The position numbers and the translations under genes were made by a program. The notes under the pieces were generated by a model. That model saw nothing but the letters and a program-made list of their open reading frames with translations, did no database searches and was not told the DNA's origin. A DNA stretch of 53,617 bases from an uncultured Christensenellaceae bacterium (GTDB lineage Bacteria; Bacillota; Clostridia; Christensenellales; UBA3700): NCBI GenBank assembly GCA_944383905.1, contig CALWRI010000012.1, forward strand, positions 1-53,617, read 5' to 3'. Below are positions 16,050 through 24,377 of this stretch, one piece after another (positions within the stretch are counted from its first letter, which is position 1; each line of letters starts with the position of its first letter).

Positions 16050-17195
16050 TCAACCCATTATGAGACCGATTATCAGTCCGCCTACGATAGCCGAAGCTAT
16101 CTGTCCCGACACGTTTGCGCCTATCGCGTGCATAAGCAAGTGGTTGTTCGGATCTTCTTTGAGACCCATCTTCTGGATAACGCGCGCCGACATCGGGAAT
16201 GCCGAAATGCCCGCCGCGCCGATCATCGGATTTATCTTCTTCTTGGAGAAAATGTTCATGAATTTCGCAAACATAACGCCCGCAACGGTATCGAACACAA
16301 ACGCGAGAAGTCCGAGTCCGAGAATGATCGCGGTCTCCCACGTCACGAAACTCTCCGCCTTCATCTGTGCCGCGATCGTAATGCCGAGGAGCAGGGTTAT
16401 CAGATTTGCAAGCACGTTCTGCGCCGTCTCGCTCAACAGCCTCAAAACTCCGCACTCTCTCAAAAGGTTGCCGAACATCAAAAATCCCACCAGCGCGAGA
16501 GACTTGGGAGCGATGAGACCGGCTATCAGAGTGACAACGATCGGAAAGAGCACTTTTGTCGTGCGGGAAACGCTTACCGGATTGTACTCCATTCTTATCC
16601 TTCTTTCCTTCTTGGTCGTAATGCACTTGACGACCGCCGGCTGTATTATCGGCACGAGCGCCATATACGAATACGCGACGACTGTGATCGGTCCCAGGAA
16701 CTGACTGCCCAGCTTCATCGCCACGAGTATCGAGGTCGGACCGTCCGCCGCGCCTATTATACCGATGGCGGCAGCGTCGTTTATGTTGAAGCCTATCATC
16801 GTCGCGAGAAGTATCGTCAGGAAGATGCCGAACTGCGCCGCGCCGCCCAGCAAAAACAGCTTGGGGTTTGAAAGCAGCGGTCCGAAGTCTATCATCGCGC
16901 CTATGCCGATAAACAGAAGTATCGGCATCGCCTCGCTTGCTTCCACTCCCACTTCGAACAGCCAGTCGATAATGCCTCTCGCGACCACCTCTGTTTCTCC
17001 CGCTTCGTTCACGATCACTTCGTTGATCACGTTGGAAAGCGGAATGTTGACGAGTATCGCGCCGAAACCTATCGGAAGCAGAAGCGCAGGCTCCATATCC
17101 TTCTTTATCGCGAGAAAGATAAGTATGCCGCCGATGACCCACATGACAACGTTCTGCCAGGTGATCTGCGATATAGATTCTATTAGGAAATCCAT
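16050..17195 (-). CDS. Sodium-pump decarboxylase beta-subunit-like protein (OadB/GcdB/MmdB family)
   Basis: 381 residues, strongly hydrophobic, about nine spans. Conserved family blocks are intact: GIIGAADGPTSI, which carries the aspartate needed for Na+ transport, and GANVSGQIASAI with the Asn-x-x-Gly-Gln element near the C-terminus. In known pumps this subunit decarboxylates a carboxybiotin made by the alpha and biotin subunits and exports Na+. No carboxyltransferase or biotin-carrier gene is present in the window, so it is an orphan here. ATG 17195 was chosen for its AAAGGAGAG site; the earlier in-frame start lies in the terminator region. The leader carries a Mn2+-type riboswitch and terminator. 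Confidence 0.9.
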   Translation of the reverse strand: MDFLIESISQITWQNVVMWVIGGILIFLAIKKDMEPALLLPIGFGAILVNIPLSNVINEVIVNEAGETEVVARGIIDWLFEVGVEASEAMPILLFIGIGAMIDFGPLLSNPKLFLLGGAAQFGIFLTILLATMIGFNINDAAAIGIIGAADGPTSILVAMKLGSQFLGPITVVAYSYMALVPIIQPAVVKCITTKKERRIRMEYNPVSVSRTTKVLFPIVVTLIAGLIAPKSLALVGFLMFGNLLRECGVLRLLSETAQNVLANLITLLLGITIAAQMKAESFVTWETAIILGLGLLAFVFDTVAGVMFAKFMNIFSKKKINPMIGAAGISAFPMSARVIQKMGLKEDPNNHLLMHAIGANVSGQIASAIVGGLIIGLIMG

Positions 17196-17222
17196 AGCAA
17201 AACTCTCCTTTGACTCTTTATT

Positions 17223-17263
17223 AAAAAAACCGCACCGTGCCGACAAAAGCGGCTTGGTGCGGT
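17223..17263 (-). terminator. Riboswitch-controlled terminator
   Basis: ACCGCACC/GGTGCGGT stem extended by an inner GCCG/CGGC pair, then TTTTTTT on minus, ending 28 bases before the OadB-like start. Its 5' strand overlaps the 3' strand of aptamer helix P1 (17259-17262), so the aptamer and terminator exclude each other. Confidence 0.88.
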
Positions 17264-17347
17264 CTCGTCATTTCAAATTAAACCGGGAGCGCGTGCTCCG
17301 TGTTAGCGATTTAATTGCGCGCGTAACGCGCGCCGACTACTCCCCGC
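17259..17347 (-). promoter_or_regulatory. yybP-ykoY (Mn2+) riboswitch
   Basis: The leader begins with GCGGGGAGTAG and ends with GAGACCGC, closing helix P1 as GCGG/CCGC around the GGGGAGUAG and AGACC elements diagnostic of this class. Between them lie a GCGCGCG/CGCGCGC hairpin and an AATTAAA/TTTAATT stem. That stem encloses a TCGCTAACACG internal loop, a GGAGC/GCTCC hairpin and CCGG. This closely parallels the Bacillus subtilis yybP aptamer as I recall it. Binding would stabilise P1 and prevent the terminator, so the downstream genes would be switched on by Mn2+. Class assignment rests on motif recognition by eye. Confidence 0.82.
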
Positions 17348-17367
17348 GTCAGGGATTTTACAATTAC

Positions 17368-17396
17368 ATTTTAATGTATTTGGCAAAATCTGTCAA
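17368..17396 (-). promoter_or_regulatory. Promoter of the riboswitch-oadB operon
   Basis: -35 TTGACA (17396-17391), 17-base spacer, -10 TAAAAT (17373-17368). Transcription would begin near 17361, about 14 bases before the aptamer. Confidence 0.88.
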
Positions 17397-17471
17397 GCGC
17401 GGAAACCTCAAAAAGCGAGCCGCCTTCATCGGAATGATTTTCATTGACGATTATTGCCGCAAACCGACGCT

Positions 17472-18089
17472 TTATAACTCGACGACCCGGCGCCTCTTGT
17501 CCGCTATCGAAGGAAAACGCCCCTTGTCCTCTGCGGTAATCGCCCTGATGACCCTGCACGGATTGCCCGCCGCTATGACGCCCGAAGGCACGTCCTTTGT
17601 AACTACGCTGCCCGCGCCTATCACGACGTTGCTGCCTATCGTCACTCCCGGCAGGATCGCGACGTTGCCGCCGACCCACACGTCGTCGCCTATCGTGACG
17701 GGAAGCGCGTATTCGATCCCCTCGTTGCGTTCGTCCTTGTCGATCGGATGTCCCGCGCAGTATATGCCGCAGTTGGGCGCGAAAAAGACGTTGTCGCCTA
17801 TCGTCACGCGCGCGGTATCGAGCAATACGAGTCCGTGATTTGCATAAAAATTCTCGCCGACGAAAGTATTGTACCCGTAATCGCAGTTAAAAGGCGACTC
17901 GATCAGAAACTCCCCTTTCGTCCCTCCGAGTATTTTCTTTATCATCGCCTTTCTTTCCTCTCTGTGCGAAGGCGGAATATTGTTGTATTCGAAGCACCTG
18001 TCCTTGACCCATTCTCTTTCCTTGGTAAGCTCCGGGTCGTAATTGGGATTGTAAAAAAGTCCCGCTTTTCCCTTTTCCTTTTCTGTCAT
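17472..18089 (-). CDS. Maltose/galactoside-type hexapeptide O-acetyltransferase
   Basis: 205 residues from ATG 18089, preceded by AAAGGAGAG. An N-terminal Maa-type helical domain (~12-60) is followed by a left-handed beta-helix with hexapeptide repeats (VTIGDNVFFAP, VTIGDDVWVGGN, VTIGSNVVIGAGSVV). The catalytic histidine is His114 in the AGHPID motif. Relatives transfer acetyl from acetyl-CoA to sugars such as maltose or galactosides as soluble trimers; the natural acceptor is unknown. The 57 in-frame codons upstream are not convincing coding sequence. It stands alone, between the OadB promoter and the lipoprotein terminator. Its own promoter is not clear, although the region before it is AT-rich (18130-18150). 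Confidence 0.9.
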   Translation of the reverse strand: MTEKEKGKAGLFYNPNYDPELTKEREWVKDRCFEYNNIPPSHREERKAMIKKILGGTKGEFLIESPFNCDYGYNTFVGENFYANHGLVLLDTARVTIGDNVFFAPNCGIYCAGHPIDKDERNEGIEYALPVTIGDDVWVGGNVAILPGVTIGSNVVIGAGSVVTKDVPSGVIAAGNPCRVIRAITAEDKGRFPSIADKRRRVVEL

Positions 18090-18264
18090 ATTCTCTCCTT
18101 TATCGCGCCGCCGCATAGCGGAACGCATTATTATATTATTATCATAACATAAATTCCGCATGCGCGCACGACGACAATGAAAAAACATATTTGACTGCGA
18201 AAATATCCGCTTTGCCGACGGGATCCTCTCTTTGCTTGTCTCAAAATCTTTTTTGCACAAACGG

Positions 18265-18290
18265 AAAAGCCGCCCGAAAGGACGGCTTTA
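18265..18290 (-). terminator. Terminator of the InlB-repeat lipoprotein gene
   Basis: Stem AAAGCCGTCC/GGGCGGCTTT with a short TTTC loop and a four-T tail on minus, 52 bases beyond the stop. Confidence 0.75.
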
Positions 18291-18341
18291 ATCTTATTCG
18301 TTTCCCGCGACGACCGCGGCGAGCTCTTCGCGCACTCCTTG

Positions 18342-21300
18342 TTATTTCAGTCCGCTCTGACCCGTGACAACGGTCGAACCTTCGGGCAGGCTCCAGCCCG
18401 CAGGTTGCTCGGCGGCGTCCGTCTTTATCGTGACCGCAGAGTCGAACGCGTTTGCCTCTATCGTCGTGACTGTGGACGGAATGAATACCGTGCTCACCGA
18501 ATAACCGCTGAACGTGCCGTTGAGTATCGTGCTTACCGGATATTCGACGTCGTTGAACGTGACCGTACCCGCTATGCTGAAGTTGTTGAGCTTCAGATAG
18601 CTGCCGTTCTGCGCCGCTTTGTACAGATGCGCCGTGCCGTCCTTCTTTGCAATATAAACGAGGTCGACCCTTGCGTACACTCCGGTATTGTAGCCGGGCT
18701 CCGTCACCGTGACCTTGCCGACCGCGCTCCAATAGGTCGGCAGCTTTGTGCCGTTGGCTATCAGAGAATCTATCGCCGACGAAATGTCGACAAGATCTCC
18801 TATCGACAGCTCCGTCGTGTAGTTCCAGCCCATCTTGTAGCCGATGAGTCCCGATCCCGTCGGAGCGGAGCTTCTGCCCATGAACAGCTCGACGTTATTG
18901 GCACCCGTAAACGCGAAGTAACCTATTTCGCTACATGAAGCGGGAACGTAGACGTATTTGAGATTGGTGTTCATCGCAAACGCGAGATCTCCGATCTTTT
19001 CAAGTCCTTCCGCAAGCGTGAGGCTCGAGAGGTTCGTACCGTAGAACGCCTGATCGCCAATCTTCTTTATCGAAGACGGGATCGTCACCGACGTGAGCAG
19101 TTTTTCGTCCTTGAAGAGCTGCGCGCCGAGCTCGGTAACCGTGTACTCTTTTTCGTTGACGGTAAACTTCTCGGGTATCGAGAGTTTCGTCGCGTCGAGG
19201 AAGAAGACGTATTCCTGCGAAAGCGCCGTCGCCTCTCCGTTGCTGCGGAGCAGATAGGTCACTTTGTCGGAATCGGTATACAGACCGTCGCAATTCCATT
19301 CGAGAGTAAGCGAGCCTTCGTCTCCGCTCTTGATATTCGCCCAAAGCAGAGACCAATCCGCCCACTTTAGCGCGACTTCATAGCCCGATGCGCCTCCCCA
19401 CTCTATCGCGGGACGGTTGCCAAATTTGTCTTTGTCGTCTATCGCAAGATATATCGTCGCGGTAAGTCCGCTGAATATATACGAACCGAACTTTTTGTTT
19501 TTCCATTCGTTTGCAATGAATACCGTCGTCACGTTGCTCATGCCGTCGAAAGCAGAACCGGTAAGCTCCGTGATCGTATATACGCCGGCGTTTTCTCCGC
19601 TCTTTACCTCAACGGTATTTGCGGGGATTTCCACGGTCTGCTTGGTCGCGTTGACAAACTTCTGTATTATAGCCGTGTTATCCGCGAGAAGGACGTAGTT
19701 GTAATCTCCGACGGTCTCGATGCCCTTGACGTTGAAGTACTTGTTCTTTCCTTCTATGCCGGAATCCCAGTCCGTATCGAACTGATCCCGTCCTGCATCC
19801 CAGCCGCCGTCGTCTTCCGCCTCGCAGTAGATTATCACGGTCTTTGCAGTGTCGGCATCCTGAATCACTCCATAGCTCCTGTCCAGAGAACGGAACGCTT
19901 CGCCCGAAACCTGAACGCCGAGCGGCAGATATACCGAAGCTATCTCTTCCTGCGTTCTGCCCGCAAAAATACGCTTGTTGATCCTGTTCACTTTCTGCCT
20001 GTTGGCATAGGTCGGAATATGAACGAAACTGCTGTCTCCCTTGTATGCGTTGATGTTGTTGCTGCTGTCGAATTCAAATCCGTCCATGACGAGGTTGCCG
20101 TAAAGCGTCATATCTCCCTGAACGTGTCCGACAAGCTCTCCGTCCTCGTCGACGGCAGTCACTTCGCTCTTGAGCGGCAATGCGGTATAATCGTCGCCGT
20201 TCTTCGTGTACCAGCTGTCCCACAGATAGCCGCCCATACTCATCGTGCGCTCTATCCACGAGCCGTACTCCAACGTCGACTCGCCGTCGAGAACGCCCGT
20301 CGTCATGTTGTAGAACGTGACCTTGTATGTGCGTATCTTGTTGGAATAGTTTGCCGTCACGATCATGTCTCCGCTGACTTCGAGCAATCCGTCCCAGCCG
20401 ACGAACGTATAATCGTATTTGGCCGTCGAAGGTCTCGTCGTGTCTATGTCCGCGGGCACTTCGGGTCTGAGTCCGTAACCCACCTGTATCGTCGTCGTGC
20501 GGTAGTCCGCGCTCGCCTCGTCGGATACGTTGCCGTATACGAACGTGACGTCGTACTTGCGGAGCTCCTGCGAATATGTCGCGTATACCACGGTGTCGCC
20601 GCCGATATTCGTCCATTTGTCGGAATCCCATCCCGCAAACGTATATATCCACTGCGCTGTCATCGCCTTGGTCGGAGCTTCCGGCTCGATCGCCGACGTG
20701 CCGTAATCCACGCTCTGGCTGTCGATCACCGTCGTGCGGTCGTCGTCGTAGAATACGACGGTGTACTTGCGGAGCGACTCCGTAAAGTGCGCAGTGAACG
20801 TGTAGCTGTCGTCTATCTGCGACGCTTTTAGCGCAAGATCCTGATGAGAGATATATCCGCTTTCGCCGCCGTCCGTGGTGTAATTCCATCCGTCGAAAGT
20901 ATAGGTGTGAGAAACCGTCTGTTGTTTGACTATCTGACCCGAATCGGGCAGGACTGCGGAATCTTTGCCGTATCTGACGTACTGCGGCGCGCTCAGAAGC
21001 GTGGAGCCGTCCTCGGCATAGAACCTGACGCAATGATACACTTCTATCTCGAGATATTTCGCATAGACGGTAACATCCTCCGTGACGTTGAGCCAGTTTG
21101 CGTTGTCCCAGCCCTGGAAGACGTACTGCGTCGTTGCCGTGGTCTCCTTTTTGGCTTCCTCCGCGGTCGGCTCGGTTGCCGAAGCGCCGTATTCGACCTG
21201 CTCGACTTTGCTGTCTCCGTCGCCGAAAATAAACGTGACGGTATAAGTCCTGACGGTCGCCGTATAAACCGCCGTCAGAGTAATATCTGCCGTAACGATT

Positions 21301-23273
21301 GAGGAAAGCGAAATCTCGCCGCCTTCTCCGTCCGCCCAATGAGAGAACGAATATGCGTATTGCGCAGTCTGCTCTTTTGCGGGATCCTGCGGGGCGACCG
21401 TAGAAAGCGCGTCGCCGTAAGAAGCCGTGCCTTCCTTTATGATCACTCCGTCGTCATCAATAAACACAACGTCAAAAGTCCTGACCGTCTTGTCGTATAC
21501 CGCCACTGCGGTGACGTCTCCCGTCACGTTCGTCCACGCGTCGGTGTCCCAGCCGACGAAAGTATAGTCGTATTGCTCGTCGCTCGCCTTTTGCGTCTGT
21601 TCAGCGGAAGGTTGAGTCGCGGAAGCGCCGTATTCGACGTACTGCGTGCCGCATATCCTGTCGCCCTCGTCGTTTACGAAGTTTACCGCATACACTCTGA
21701 CGACCTTATCGTATACCGCAAAGACTGTGATATCCTGCGTCACGCTCGAGAAGTCGCTGTCCCAGCCTGCAAACATATAACGGTGCTGCGCGGTATCCCA
21801 TGCGAGCAGCTCGGAAGCCACTCCCGCGGGAGCAACTGCGGCGTGTCCGTATTTCACGTCTTTGACGACGAGGTCGGTGTAGTTGTCTTCGGTGCCGTAT
21901 CTGAACGTCACGTCGAAAGTACGCAGCTCGAGCACGGCGTTGAGCTTTCTGTCGCTCGTCACTTTTTCGAGAGAGCCGTCCCAGCCGACAAACTCGTATT
22001 TGTCTTCGAATTGAATGACGGAAGGCGCCGTCACGCTGCCGCCGTATTCCGCCTGTCTGTCCCCTACCCATACGCCTTCGACGTAGAAAGAGACCGTGTA
22101 TTTCCTTGCAGACGACTCGAACTTCGCGTATATCTTCATGTCGGAAGTCACATTTACCGCGTCCTCGCTCCAGCCGTCGAAAGTATAGTCAAAGCTGGCG
22201 TCCGAAGCCTTGACGGGATCCGACTCGGGAAGAAGCGCGCTGCCGCCGTAAGGAACGTATCTTCGGCAGTAAAGCAGATCGCCGTCGTAAAAATCGACGG
22301 TATAATATCTGACGTTGTCGTTGTATATCGCGTTGATGACCCTGTCGCCGGTGACGAAGCAGTAATTGCCGTCCCAGCCGACGAAAGTATAATCGGTGTT
22401 GTCGGTCGGAGTCTTGTCGAGCTTGCCGTCCTCGTTTGTCGGAGGAACCGCGTTTTCGCCGTAAGTGACCGTCTGACTCTCGCTCTTTCCGTCGCCGTAA
22501 TTGAAAGTGACGGTATATTTTGCGTATTCACTCGTCAGTACCGCGCTGACCTTGAGGTCTGTAGTTATCTCGGAAAATTTCTTGTTCCAGCCCGCGAAGC
22601 GGTAGACAACTCCCTTCTCTACGGGAAGCGCAGCCTGCACCGCCTGATCGGACGGCGCGGTCGCGGAGCCGCCGTATTCCACGCTCTGCGAACTGACCGT
22701 TATCCCGTTCACGACAAACGTGACGGAGAAAGTCCTTATCCTCTTGTCGTAAACCGGACGCACCTCGAGATCTTCGGTGACGTTGGAAAGAGGCTTATCC
22801 CAGCCCGCAAAATAATAGTCGTACGTCTCGTCCGACGGTTTGTCCGAAGCGCTCACATATCCGTTGAGATTGCTGCCCTTTAGGAAATACGCGCTGTAAA
22901 TGACGAGAGAATCGCTCCAATCGTAAAAAGTGACTTTGACGACCTCGTCGTCGTCAAGCCATCTCGCGTAAAGCACCGTCCCTTCTTCCGCATTGACGAC
23001 AGCGTCGTAATCCGCGGGATTTTCCCACGTCTCGTTGTCGAAATACCAGCCGCCGAAGAAGTAGCCGTCTCTCTCGGGCACGGATTCGAACAAAACGCCC
23101 ACGTTCTCCGAAGGTACGTTGACGGTTTTTCCTTCCCAAAGCACCGCGTTTATGCCTTCGGCGGGCAAAACGGTGCCGCCGCCCTCAACCTCCTTCGTGT
23201 CGCAAGCCGCCATACTGAAAGCTCCGACCAGGATTGCCGAGATCACCAACAAAACGCAGATAAATTTTTTCAT
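18342..23273 (-). CDS. Surface lipoprotein with InlB B-repeats and LRR_5 repeats
   Basis: 1,643 residues from ATG 23273, after an AAGGAGA site. A lipoprotein signal peptide ends with SMAAC, so Cys24 should be lipidated and anchor the protein outside the membrane. Residues ~40-1060 contain 13 or 14 InlB B-repeat (Listeria-Bacteroides) units of ~65-75 residues. Each has a VTF-type strand, a YG-x-x-A-x-x-P turn and an F-x-GW-D core. From ~1090 to the end are BspA-type leucine-rich repeats (SVTIPSSIKKIGDQAF, TVFIPSTVTTIEANAF). Such proteins serve in adhesion to host, mucus or other cells; the partner is unknown. It has its own promoter and terminator. Confidence 0.93.
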   Translation of the reverse strand: MKKFICVLLVISAILVGAFSMAACDTKEVEGGGTVLPAEGINAVLWEGKTVNVPSENVGVLFESVPERDGYFFGGWYFDNETWENPADYDAVVNAEEGTVLYARWLDDDEVVKVTFYDWSDSLVIYSAYFLKGSNLNGYVSASDKPSDETYDYYFAGWDKPLSNVTEDLEVRPVYDKRIRTFSVTFVVNGITVSSQSVEYGGSATAPSDQAVQAALPVEKGVVYRFAGWNKKFSEITTDLKVSAVLTSEYAKYTVTFNYGDGKSESQTVTYGENAVPPTNEDGKLDKTPTDNTDYTFVGWDGNYCFVTGDRVINAIYNDNVRYYTVDFYDGDLLYCRRYVPYGGSALLPESDPVKASDASFDYTFDGWSEDAVNVTSDMKIYAKFESSARKYTVSFYVEGVWVGDRQAEYGGSVTAPSVIQFEDKYEFVGWDGSLEKVTSDRKLNAVLELRTFDVTFRYGTEDNYTDLVVKDVKYGHAAVAPAGVASELLAWDTAQHRYMFAGWDSDFSSVTQDITVFAVYDKVVRVYAVNFVNDEGDRICGTQYVEYGASATQPSAEQTQKASDEQYDYTFVGWDTDAWTNVTGDVTAVAVYDKTVRTFDVVFIDDDGVIIKEGTASYGDALSTVAPQDPAKEQTAQYAYSFSHWADGEGGEISLSSIVTADITLTAVYTATVRTYTVTFIFGDGDSKVEQVEYGASATEPTAEEAKKETTATTQYVFQGWDNANWLNVTEDVTVYAKYLEIEVYHCVRFYAEDGSTLLSAPQYVRYGKDSAVLPDSGQIVKQQTVSHTYTFDGWNYTTDGGESGYISHQDLALKASQIDDSYTFTAHFTESLRKYTVVFYDDDRTTVIDSQSVDYGTSAIEPEAPTKAMTAQWIYTFAGWDSDKWTNIGGDTVVYATYSQELRKYDVTFVYGNVSDEASADYRTTTIQVGYGLRPEVPADIDTTRPSTAKYDYTFVGWDGLLEVSGDMIVTANYSNKIRTYKVTFYNMTTGVLDGESTLEYGSWIERTMSMGGYLWDSWYTKNGDDYTALPLKSEVTAVDEDGELVGHVQGDMTLYGNLVMDGFEFDSSNNINAYKGDSSFVHIPTYANRQKVNRINKRIFAGRTQEEIASVYLPLGVQVSGEAFRSLDRSYGVIQDADTAKTVIIYCEAEDDGGWDAGRDQFDTDWDSGIEGKNKYFNVKGIETVGDYNYVLLADNTAIIQKFVNATKQTVEIPANTVEVKSGENAGVYTITELTGSAFDGMSNVTTVFIANEWKNKKFGSYIFSGLTATIYLAIDDKDKFGNRPAIEWGGASGYEVALKWADWSLLWANIKSGDEGSLTLEWNCDGLYTDSDKVTYLLRSNGEATALSQEYVFFLDATKLSIPEKFTVNEKEYTVTELGAQLFKDEKLLTSVTIPSSIKKIGDQAFYGTNLSSLTLAEGLEKIGDLAFAMNTNLKYVYVPASCSEIGYFAFTGANNVELFMGRSSAPTGSGLIGYKMGWNYTTELSIGDLVDISSAIDSLIANGTKLPTYWSAVGKVTVTEPGYNTGVYARVDLVYIAKKDGTAHLYKAAQNGSYLKLNNFSIAGTVTFNDVEYPVSTILNGTFSGYSVSTVFIPSTVTTIEANAFDSAVTIKTDAAEQPAGWSLPEGSTVVTGQSGLK
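18390..19990 (-). repeat. LRR_5 (BspA-type) repeat region
   Basis: C-terminal part of the lipoprotein. At least six units of the I-x-x-x-A-F-x-G/x-x-L-x-x-V-x-I-P type can be seen, some interrupted by longer inserts (around 19700-19900), so the repeat is less regular than in typical BspA proteins. Confidence 0.8.
20090..23140 (-). repeat. Array of 13-14 InlB B-repeats
   Basis: Each unit of ~200-230 bases encodes the F-x-G-W core, seen as FGGWY, FAGWDK, FAGWNK, FVGWDG, FDGWSE, FVGWDG, FAGWDS, FVGWDT, FSHWAD, FQGWDN, FDGWNY, FAGWDS and FVGWDG, with a final aberrant WDSWYT. Units are diverged rather than identical, so the array looks old and stable. Confidence 0.88.
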
Positions 23274-23361
23274 TACGATTCTCCTTGCGTCGCACTCCGG
23301 CAACGCCTTTCCTTTTCTCGTCATTAATTTTTCTATTATAAAAATTTTATTTCGCGTTTAC

Positions 23362-23390
23362 ATTATATTATAGCAAAAATTAAAAATCAA
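23362..23390 (-). promoter_or_regulatory. Promoter of the InlB-repeat lipoprotein
   Basis: -35 TTGATT (23390-23385), 17-base spacer, -10 TATAAT (23367-23362), giving a leader of ~80 bases. Confidence 0.75.
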
Positions 23391-23397
23391 CGGAATG

Positions 23398-23743
23398 AAT
23401 GTAAAATCGATTTGTGCGCGCGCCTCCGTTTTGTCCATACTTTTCTTCTTTAATCTTATCTTTTTGCATAATTATTTGATTACGGCGCAATTTTTCCATT
23501 ACTTTGCGAATCTGTCGTCTCCGTTCCGACAAAAAGAGGCTTCCGTGTTGTACACACAAAATAATTTTCCTGCCCGTGTTGATAAAATGCGATATTTATC
23601 AAATCGGCTCTCTTTTGTCCAAAGCCAGGCGCACCAAAGCAGCCCGCCATCCCGTCTGCGGCAGCGAGCGGTTTTTATTCATGCGGTATTAAATCGTTAA
23701 ATTATTCGCGATCTGCGAAAAATTTGTCTTACAGACTGCCCGC
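23398..23743. other. Intergenic region without a gene
   Basis: No convincing coding sequence. The only structure seen is a perfect inverted repeat TTGATAAA-N8-TTTATCAA (23579-23602) that resembles a regulator site but lies far from any start codon. The rest is AT-rich and unremarkable. Confidence 0.6.
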
Positions 23744-23772
23744 AAAAAAACGCGCGGAAGTTTTCCGCGCGT
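23744..23772 (-). terminator. Terminator of luxS
   Basis: Stem ACGCGCGGAA/TTCCGCGCGT with a three-base loop and seven T on minus, 32 bases beyond the luxS stop. Confidence 0.92.
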
Positions 23773-23803
23773 CGCATTCATTATCGTCAGACGTTGAGAC
23801 CCG

Positions 23804-24271
23804 TCATTGCGGGTACTCGAAACGCCCGTGTTTTTTGAGCTCGTCGACGTACTTCGCTGCGTAATATTTAGCCATTGCGAGGTTCTGTTCGAGATAATTG
23901 CCGCACTCTTCCGCTTTCGCTCCCGGGATCTCTCCTTCGTATCCCGCTATGAATTCGAAGGCGTCGACGACGTACTTTGAGATCTCTTTCGGCGAAGGCT
24001 CTCCGAACACGAGCAGATAACAACCCGTGCGGCACCCCATCGGTCCGAAGTAGACGACCTTATCCTTTATTTCGCCGTTTCGCAGACGGGTCGCGGCAAG
24101 GTGCTCTATCGTATGAAGCGCCGGATGATCTATCACCGGCTCTCTGTTGGGAGCCGTCATACGCAGATCGAACGTGGACACGACACAGTCTCCGCACCTG
24201 TCCTTTCTCGACAGATACAGCCCGGGCAGAAGTCTTGCATGATCGATCTGAAAACTTGCTATTTTTTCCAT
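23804..24271 (-). CDS. luxS: S-ribosylhomocysteine lyase
   Basis: 155 residues, the usual LuxS length. Zinc ligands are His53 and His57 in HTIEH plus Cys123 in ECGNY; Glu56 is the catalytic base and Cys84 (RTGCYL) the catalytic cysteine, all conserved. It cleaves S-ribosylhomocysteine to homocysteine and DPD, the precursor of the AI-2 signal, as a cytosolic step of the activated methyl cycle. ATG 24271 was chosen because AAAGGAGAG precedes it and it aligns with known LuxS starts. No clear promoter lies in the 106 bases upstream, so it may depend partly on read-through from the ABC operon. Confidence 0.97.
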   Translation of the reverse strand: MEKIASFQIDHARLLPGLYLSRKDRCGDCVVSTFDLRMTAPNREPVIDHPALHTIEHLAATRLRNGEIKDKVVYFGPMGCRTGCYLLVFGEPSPKEISKYVVDAFEFIAGYEGEIPGAKAEECGNYLEQNLAMAKYYAAKYVDELKKHGRFEYPQ

Positions 24272-24351
24272 ATCTCTCCTTTTCCGTGTCATTAGGTTGC
24301 GACGCACGCCTTTATTACGTTTTGGCGGACGTCTCTCTCGCCGGACATACG

Positions 24352-24372
24352 AAAGCCGCGGCGAGCCGCGGC
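24352..24372 (-). terminator. Weak terminator after the ABC importer operon
   Basis: Stem GCCGCGG/CCGCGGC with a CTCG loop, then only TTTC on minus. The poor T-run suggests partial read-through into luxS. Confidence 0.6.
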
Positions 24373-24377
24373 CTGTC

